Assembly: GCA_003536545.1 (NCBI GenBank)
Contig: DPZW01000133.1
Span: 423-9,553 of the forward strand
Length of the DNA stretch: 9,131 nt
Direction: 5' to 3'
Source of the DNA: Rhodospirillaceae bacterium
Lineage (GTDB): Bacteria; Pseudomonadota; Alphaproteobacteria; UBA11073
A model generated the notes under the pieces. It ran no database searches. It had not been told where the DNA came from and worked only from the letters and a program-made list of their open reading frames with translations. Each line of letters opens with the position of its first letter. The stretch's first letter is position 1. Shown piece by piece: positions 4,360 to 9,131 of the stretch. The translations under genes were made by a program, and so were the position numbers.

Positions 4360-7300
4360 GTTGATCGGGCTTTTTTTCTTCCGGCACTTTGCGATAGTTC
4401 TGCAGAAATGCACTAAAACTATCTACTTCGCCTAATCTGGACTGAATAGATTTAACGCTCTGGACCTCTGATCCCTTGGGCGGGCGCGTGATCAGGCGGA
4501 AAGATGCCGCCATTTCGCTGTCATCCATCGCTGTTCCAAAACGTTCACGTAAAGCATCCAGATTTTCAGCATCGCCGGCCAGACTGAATGCCACAGCCTG
4601 TTGCAGCACAAGCTTGGCCTGCTCGGGCGTCAGTTTTCCATCAGGCGAAATCTCACCCATCAATAGCGGCAGAACCTTTGCGGCTTCAGACCAGTTTTGT
4701 TCACGCCAGTAAATATCACCGCGCAGACGTTGTGCATTGATATCAGACAATGGCATCAAGTTCTGAATCGCATCATCAAACTTACCTTCCACATAATCCG
4801 CGCGGGCGGCCAACAGCCGATGCTCGGCTTCCTGTTCTGGCGACAGGCTGGTGCGTGCAAGCAGGGCAAGCACATCCCTGGCCTTTACGGGCTGGTTGTC
4901 CAATAAATAAATCCCCGCCAGACGAAAAACATCATCCGCTGCCAACGTTTGATTTTCATTTTTAACCTGGACCAGTGGCATGAATAAATCCGCGGCCTCA
5001 CCATACATTTCAACAGTTGTCAGACGGTCAATCAATTGTCGCGTGATTTCTTCTTGGGTCTCCTGTGTCGGCGAATACCCGATAAAATCACGATAAAGTG
5101 CCAATGCCTCAATCGGCTGCAAATCTTTTTGATGTTCTTCGGAGAACAGGCTTACAAAATTCTTGCTGATATTCTGCCGTGAAGATTCCGCCAGTGGCTC
5201 ATGCGCGAAATAACGAATAATGGTCTGCCAGTTTTCAAATGCCTGACGGGGCTTTTGGTTTTCCATATAAAGATCTGCCAGGGTGGATAATAATGCCAGC
5301 TCCGTGCGGTCCCCACGCCAGGTGAACCGCAACCGCTCCAGCCGTTCCATCGCGCGCTCTGTCGTCATGGTATTGGTCTTCAGGCCTTCCTGGACCAATA
5401 ATAGTTCAGCTTTGGCGGCATACATCGCATTTTTACTTTTAACGGCACGCTCCCATAAGCTAATGGCCTCTTCGGGATTGCCGTTCATGCGTGCATACAA
5501 ACCGCGCAGATAAAATAGCTGCCCTTTTTCAGCGGGCTCCAGGTCTTTGCGCTTCATCATGCGGTCAATCAACGCGCCGCCTGCAACCGCATCACCTGTT
5601 AACAGTGCTGTTTCCGATGCTGCCATCGCAATTCGTTTGAAATAGGGATCTGGATAATCATGCAATAAATTGCTGGCCAGTGCGAAGAAATATCGGGCGC
5701 GAGTGAAGTCCCCATATTCCGCAGCGGCCCAACCGCGCCACAATGCAACCTCTGGCTCAAATGCATAGCCCGGCTGTGACAGATCCCTATCTGCGGAAAA
5801 TAAATCATACATCGTCACACGCACGGCACCGCGCAACAACAGATATTCCGGCACAGTCAGGACGTTCGGAAACTCTATTGCCGCCATCCGCAGCCAGCCA
5901 TTGGCTTCGTGGCCGTAACCATGTGCGAATAAAAATTCTGCCAGCTGCATCAATCTGCCCAAACGCTCGCTGCCTCGTACCTGAGTGAGGGAGCTTTCCA
6001 ATTGTGCCTTGGTCCGGCGGAATTGTTTGCTGTCGTTAATGCGCCAACGCGCAAAGTCATAAATATTTGTGCCCACCGCATTGCTGCGGTATTTCTCCAA
6101 CCCCTTCGCACCACTCAGCAACAGGCCCTTGGGTGGTCGGGAAATCGTGGCCCCTGTCTTATTTGTGAGCACCAGAATATTATCCACCATCGGCGAGATG
6201 ACAATGCCATGAATTGCCGGAAGTGTTTCCAGCTGTGGCCAGCGGTAACCTTCCGTCACCGCACCGCTTTCTGCACCGGCAGGAATAACAAAAAGCTCAT
6301 CGCCAATATCCGGGTCCGAAATCCGAAGCGGCATCGCCAGGCCTGCATCCTTGATGATTAATTGTGCGCCGGAATCTGGCGGATTTTCAACTGAGACTGG
6401 CAGACCAACTGGCATTACCAATGGGGCCTGTTGGAATACAGTGAATAATAATTCTTCCTTGTCACTTTTGGTGATCGAAGGAAACTGATTTTCCTGAAGT
6501 TGAATCCGGTATGCGGTGCCTGTCCCCTGCCCGACCTGATAACGCGTGACAGGACCAAATTTTGTCGGCTCGCCATCATTTTCATCCGTGGGATCTTCTG
6601 TATTGGCCTGATCCAAAACAACCCAGAATTTCTGGCCCCGCATAAATGCGGCAAACTTCACGCCCGGCGGCACTTTTAATTTAATTTTTGCGACGGCGGT
6701 GGGTTCAGGCAATTCATTGGGCAGCGGCAAAAACTGTTCCGCATTCAATGCTTCTTCTTCAGCCGCGGCCTCTGCCTTTGCAGCTTCTGTTTTCGGTGCG
6801 GCTTCAGCTTCCAGCTTTTTCTTTTCTTCATCCGCTTTTCTGCGTTCAAGCATTTCAGCCAATGTCAACGGCCGTCCGCCGGGGCCCACATTACTTTGAC
6901 CGCCAGCTTCAGGCTTGGCCGCTTCTGCAGGTGGCGGCGCATCTGCTTTTGCTGCCGGCGCAGGTGCGCCTGCATCCTGATTTTCAGACCAGGGCGCAAC
7001 CTTTAAAGCCTCATCAATTTTGTTTTTAAGCCCTGCCAGTTCATCATTCACAGGTGCTTCAGTTTTTTTAGGCTCTGGCACAGGAGCAGCAACAGGTTCT
7101 GGCTCAGGCGGCGGCTCCTCAGATTTTTTCCGCGTATCTTTTTCAGCATCCAATACAACGCGCTTCCCCAGGCGCGAAACAGATAACGCCTGCCCCTCGC
7201 TCAACTGAATGCTGAGCACCAACGGCTCGCTGCTTTTAATACCAAGAGATTTAAAACGTTTTAATCGGCCCATGTCAGGCAAATTCACCTTGGCATCTGA

Positions 7301-7480
7301 TGAGAATGACAGTTCGTAATTGGGTGCGCGGCCTGTCAGCTTATAATCGGTGGTCCCTTCCCAATCCATGACAAGGCGATCATAATTTTCGTGCACACCG
7401 GCGCGCATCACAACGCTTTCTGCCGCAAAGAGCGGCATGGCCGAAACAAGTATCAGCCCCAAGGCAAGAAAGAATCTCAT
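4352..7480 (-). CDS. Large secreted TPR protein of the flagellar locus, unknown function
   Basis: From the ATG at 7480 the product has 1042 residues. The order is: a signal peptide (1-20, MRFFLALGLILVSAMPLFAA); a beta-rich, AMIN-like domain (about 24-112, with NYDRLVMDWEG and NYELSFSS); a Pro/Ala/Glu-rich flexible region with a short charged helix (120-260); a second beta-rich domain (about 262-455, with GQKFWVVLDQ); and a long array of helical repeats (about 500-1010) of TPR type, for example EKGQLFYLRGLYARMNGNPEEAISLWERAV. The C terminus is charged and Pro-rich. It should therefore be in the periplasm or attached to the wall. The frame is open up to 7672, but this part overlaps the receiver gene and would bury the signal peptide. 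It ends the DUF6468-MotE-receiver operon, which points to a role in motility or motor assembly; that is inference. I do not recognise a named family. Confidence 0.88.
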   Translation of the reverse strand: MRFFLALGLILVSAMPLFAAESVVMRAGVHENYDRLVMDWEGTTDYKLTGRAPNYELSFSSDAKVNLPDMGRLKRFKSLGIKSSEPLVLSIQLSEGQALSVSRLGKRVVLDAEKDTRKKSEEPPPEPEPVAAPVPEPKKTEAPVNDELAGLKNKIDEALKVAPWSENQDAGAPAPAAKADAPPPAEAAKPEAGGQSNVGPGGRPLTLAEMLERRKADEEKKKLEAEAAPKTEAAKAEAAAEEEALNAEQFLPLPNELPEPTAVAKIKLKVPPGVKFAAFMRGQKFWVVLDQANTEDPTDENDGEPTKFGPVTRYQVGQGTGTAYRIQLQENQFPSITKSDKEELLFTVFQQAPLVMPVGLPVSVENPPDSGAQLIIKDAGLAMPLRISDPDIGDELFVIPAGAESGAVTEGYRWPQLETLPAIHGIVISPMVDNILVLTNKTGATISRPPKGLLLSGAKGLEKYRSNAVGTNIYDFARWRINDSKQFRRTKAQLESSLTQVRGSERLGRLMQLAEFLFAHGYGHEANGWLRMAAIEFPNVLTVPEYLLLRGAVRVTMYDLFSADRDLSQPGYAFEPEVALWRGWAAAEYGDFTRARYFFALASNLLHDYPDPYFKRIAMAASETALLTGDAVAGGALIDRMMKRKDLEPAEKGQLFYLRGLYARMNGNPEEAISLWERAVKSKNAMYAAKAELLLVQEGLKTNTMTTERAMERLERLRFTWRGDRTELALLSTLADLYMENQKPRQAFENWQTIIRYFAHEPLAESSRQNISKNFVSLFSEEHQKDLQPIEALALYRDFIGYSPTQETQEEITRQLIDRLTTVEMYGEAADLFMPLVQVKNENQTLAADDVFRLAGIYLLDNQPVKARDVLALLARTSLSPEQEAEHRLLAARADYVEGKFDDAIQNLMPLSDINAQRLRGDIYWREQNWSEAAKVLPLLMGEISPDGKLTPEQAKLVLQQAVAFSLAGDAENLDALRERFGTAMDDSEMAASFRLITRPPKGSEVQSVKSIQSRLGEVDSFSAFLQNYRKVPEEKKPDQPQ

Positions 7481-7547
7481 CAACACAGGCTTCAGAATAA
7501 CCCCAGTTTGCGCCAAGGCCAAGCATCGAGACCGATGAATTATTCCT

Positions 7548-7946
7548 CTAGGCCGCATGGGGAATCGGCCCCAATAATTCTTCGATTTTACTGCGCAGCG
7601 AATCCACCCCCACGGGTTTGACGAGATAGCCATCCACACCTGCGGCAATGGCATTCTGAATTCTCTCGGCACGCCCTTCCGTGCTGGCCATGATGAATGG
7701 CATTTTTTGCATGGCGGGATTTGTGCGAACTGCGCGAACCAAATCCAAGCCGTCTTTGGGTTGCATATTCCAATCAGATATCACAAGGCCATAATCATTC
7801 TGTTGCAGCATTTCATAAGCCATGCCGCCATCAATGGCTTCATCAATGTGCAGAAAGCCCAATTGCAGCAGAACCTGTCGCATGGCACGCCGCATGGTAC
7901 CATAATCATCCACCACCAAAATCCGCATAGTGAGATCTATCGTCAT
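7548..7946 (-). CDS. CheY-like single-domain response regulator
   Basis: The 132-residue protein is a lone receiver domain. All key positions are present: the acidic pair D13-D14 in RILVVDDYGTMRR, the phospho-acceptor D58 in LVISDWNM, a Ser at the switch Thr position (S88 in IMASTEG), and the invariant K110 in GYLVKP. There is no output domain, so it should act by binding a partner when phosphorylated, as CheY does at the motor switch. The start at 7946 overlaps the previous stop in a TAATG junction; the ATG at 7928, giving MRILVVDD, is an alternative. It sits between the MotE-family gene and the TPR gene, which favours a motility role, but orphan receivers of other pathways look the same and I do not give it the symbol cheY. 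Confidence 0.93.
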   Translation of the reverse strand: MTIDLTMRILVVDDYGTMRRAMRQVLLQLGFLHIDEAIDGGMAYEMLQQNDYGLVISDWNMQPKDGLDLVRAVRTNPAMQKMPFIMASTEGRAERIQNAIAAGVDGYLVKPVGVDSLRSKIEELLGPIPHAA

Positions 7947-8731
7947 TATTCAGACGGTGGCGGCGGCAAGTTAGGCAAGGCTTCTTTTGCTGCCGCCTCT
8001 GCTGCTGCGCGCACAGGCGTATCTTGTGGCAAGATCTGCGCTTTTCTGGCCAGCATGTCGGTAATCTGTTTTGCCTTGTCTGGTGGCATCGCAGCCAGTA
8101 TGGGCGATAGTTTTGTTTCCTTCATACCGCGTGCGATGGGCAACAAGACACTCATATTTAACGTCGATAAAATGCCGGCAGCATCCTTGGGCTTCATTTT
8201 TTCATAAATAGTCACCAGCCGCTTGGTCTCTTCGTCTTCCTTGGCTTTGGTTGTATCTACCAGTGCCTTAATCTCATTCCGCAGATCCGTAAGCTCTTTA
8301 ATTTTTGCATCAAACTGTACTTCGCTTGCCTTCAGCAAAGCTTCCTTTTCCATCACCGCTGCTTCGCGCTGCTCAATGGCACGGCGGCGGTCTGCAAGCT
8401 CCTGCAGAATAGCCAGCTCAGACGATGCACGCATTTCCTGTTTGGTGACATCCAATGGATCTATCGCTTCTTCAGGTTTTTTTTCAGCTTCGGCATGCTC
8501 ATCTTTTTTGTCGCCGTCTTTTTTGTCATCAGCTTTGGATTCTTCTTTTTTTTCCTTTTTATGCTCGTCTTTCTTCGCGTCCTCGGCCTGAACCGTGTTG
8601 GTCGTAATAAAGAGTCCCTTCTTTGCATTTACCTTGGCAGATTCTACGCGGACAAAAAGTGCTACAAACACAATCAATATCGTCAGCGGCAAAATGCGCA
8701 AACGGCGATAAATACTGAGCCATAAATTCAT
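7946..8731 (-). CDS. MotE-family protein (MgtE intracellular-domain-like), membrane-anchored
   Basis: This 261-residue protein has one N-terminal membrane helix (about 13-29) after a basic RRLR, then a very highly charged Lys/Asp/Glu stretch (51-90), a coiled coil (about 98-165), and a compact helical domain (170-228) with LVTIYEKMKPKDAAGILSTL and LSPILAAMPPDKAKQITDML. That domain is the MgtE-N/FliG-middle type repeated fold which defines MotE-family proteins; the MotE of Sinorhizobium is a periplasmic chaperone of MotC. It ends in a Pro-rich tail, LPNLPPPPSE. By the membrane topology the coiled coil and MotE domain should be periplasmic. Start: AGAGG lies about ten bases upstream and the ATG overlaps the preceding TAA (TAATG). 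Both junctions of this gene have the same TAATG form, indicating translational coupling in the operon. Confidence 0.85.
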   Translation of the reverse strand: MNLWLSIYRRLRILPLTILIVFVALFVRVESAKVNAKKGLFITTNTVQAEDAKKDEHKKEKKEESKADDKKDGDKKDEHAEAEKKPEEAIDPLDVTKQEMRASSELAILQELADRRRAIEQREAAVMEKEALLKASEVQFDAKIKELTDLRNEIKALVDTTKAKEDEETKRLVTIYEKMKPKDAAGILSTLNMSVLLPIARGMKETKLSPILAAMPPDKAKQITDMLARKAQILPQDTPVRAAAEAAAKEALPNLPPPPSE

Positions 8732-9131
8732 TAGCCAGCCTCTTTGGTTTGGGCCGCACGCGCCTCAGCTACGCGGCCCAGGTCTTCCATCAATTGGGTT
8801 TCAGCGCGGGATTGTGTTTTACCCGGTTTATTTTCCGCAGGTTTTTTGCCGGCAAATAATCCCGCCGGTTGTTGGCGCGAAGTTTCCGCAGGGACAGAAC
8901 CCGATTCAGCGGCATGCATCAGGCGATTTGCCAGACTGTCACCGCTTTCAATCATGAATTGCAATTCCTGGGACAGGCCGCGTGCGGTAGCAATATTGTC
9001 TTCCAACGCATTGCCCACTTCCTGGGCGGCAAGTTTCATGTCTCGCAAACCCGTTTCCGCATGGGTAATCGACATGGTTAATTTTTGCACTACCAGTTAA
9101 AATTCATTTTTTGCGCTGCGCAAACGCGCCA
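8731..9131 (-). pseudogene. DUF6468-like flagellar-locus protein, interrupted by an in-frame stop; partial
   Basis: From a GTG at 9090 the frame encodes 119 residues: a helical region, with QKLTMSITHAETGLRDMKLAAQEVGNAL-type composition, then DNIATARGLSQELQFMIESGDSLANRL, and a low-complexity basic tail. I associate this pattern (helix, then ATARxLxxEL, then ESGDxLANRL) with DUF6468 proteins, which lie beside fliL/fliM and MotE genes in Alphaproteobacteria and usually begin with a membrane helix. Here the membrane helix is not in the window. Upstream in the same frame the DNA encodes ARLRSAKNEF, then a TAA at 9097-9099, then LVVQKLT. The segment before the TAA looks like the expected continuation, so I read this as one gene broken by a nonsense codon. 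Alternatives: the TAA ends a different upstream gene and this one starts at the GTG or at the ATG at 9075, or it is a sequencing error. No convincing ribosome-binding site precedes either restart. Confidence 0.55.

Noticed and set aside
7481..7672. 64-residue N-terminal extension of the TPR protein
   Set aside because: It overlaps the receiver gene and places a normal signal peptide inside the protein; the ATG at 7480 gives a proper secreted start.
8223..8591. Ser-rich 122-codon plus-strand frame
   Set aside because: It is the complement of the Lys/Glu-rich coiled coil of the MotE-family gene and shows no features of its own.

Overview
The window reads as a piece of an alphaproteobacterial chromosome, mostly a flagellar locus. 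The evidence is: a COQ9-type ubiquinone-biosynthesis protein at the left edge; the rod/export genes flgB, flgC, fliE, fliO and fliP; and at the right a run of genes (a DUF6468-like protein, a MotE-family protein, a single-domain response regulator and a very large secreted TPR protein) that I associate with flagellar loci of Rhodospirillum-like or Micavibrio-like Alphaproteobacteria. The genus assignment is inference; I cannot run a search.

Layout. 1-340 (+): C-terminal half of a COQ9-family protein. 411-491 (+): a 26-residue single-membrane-segment protein. 496-1674 (-): flgB-flgC-fliE, read leftwards. 1675-2013: a 339-bp divergent control region with a near-consensus sigma-54 promoter facing flgB, an overlapping sigma-70-like promoter facing the other way, a possibly structured leader, and a second sigma-70-type -10 box preceded by four helically phased A-tracts. 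2014-2574 (+): a pilin-like protein, closed by a strong intrinsic terminator. 2646-4351 (+): a tightly coupled operon of a stand-alone FlhB C-terminal-domain protein, an 80-residue helical protein, fliO and fliP. 4352-9131 (-): a second tightly coupled operon entering from beyond the right edge: DUF6468-like protein, MotE-family protein, CheY-like receiver, giant TPR protein. fliP and the TPR gene meet tail to tail with no base between their stop codons.

How the genes work together. FliP and FliO belong to the membrane part of the flagellar type III export gate, and the FlhB-like protein resembles its substrate-specificity switch. FlgB, FlgC and FliE form the proximal rod and its junction with the MS ring. 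The right-hand operon probably serves motor function or control: a MotE-like membrane protein with a coiled coil, a receiver that could accept a chemotaxis phosphate, and a periplasmic TPR protein of unknown role.

Points most worth a second look: (i) the compact divergent promoter region where one 12-bp palindrome serves both a sigma-54 and a sigma-70-like element; (ii) a leaderless pilin-like gene inside the flagellar locus; (iii) an in-frame stop codon inside the DUF6468-like gene; (iv) the uncharacterised 1042-residue secreted TPR protein; (v) a separate FlhB-C paralogue whose cleavage motif is altered. I found no mobile element, CRISPR array, tRNA or rRNA.
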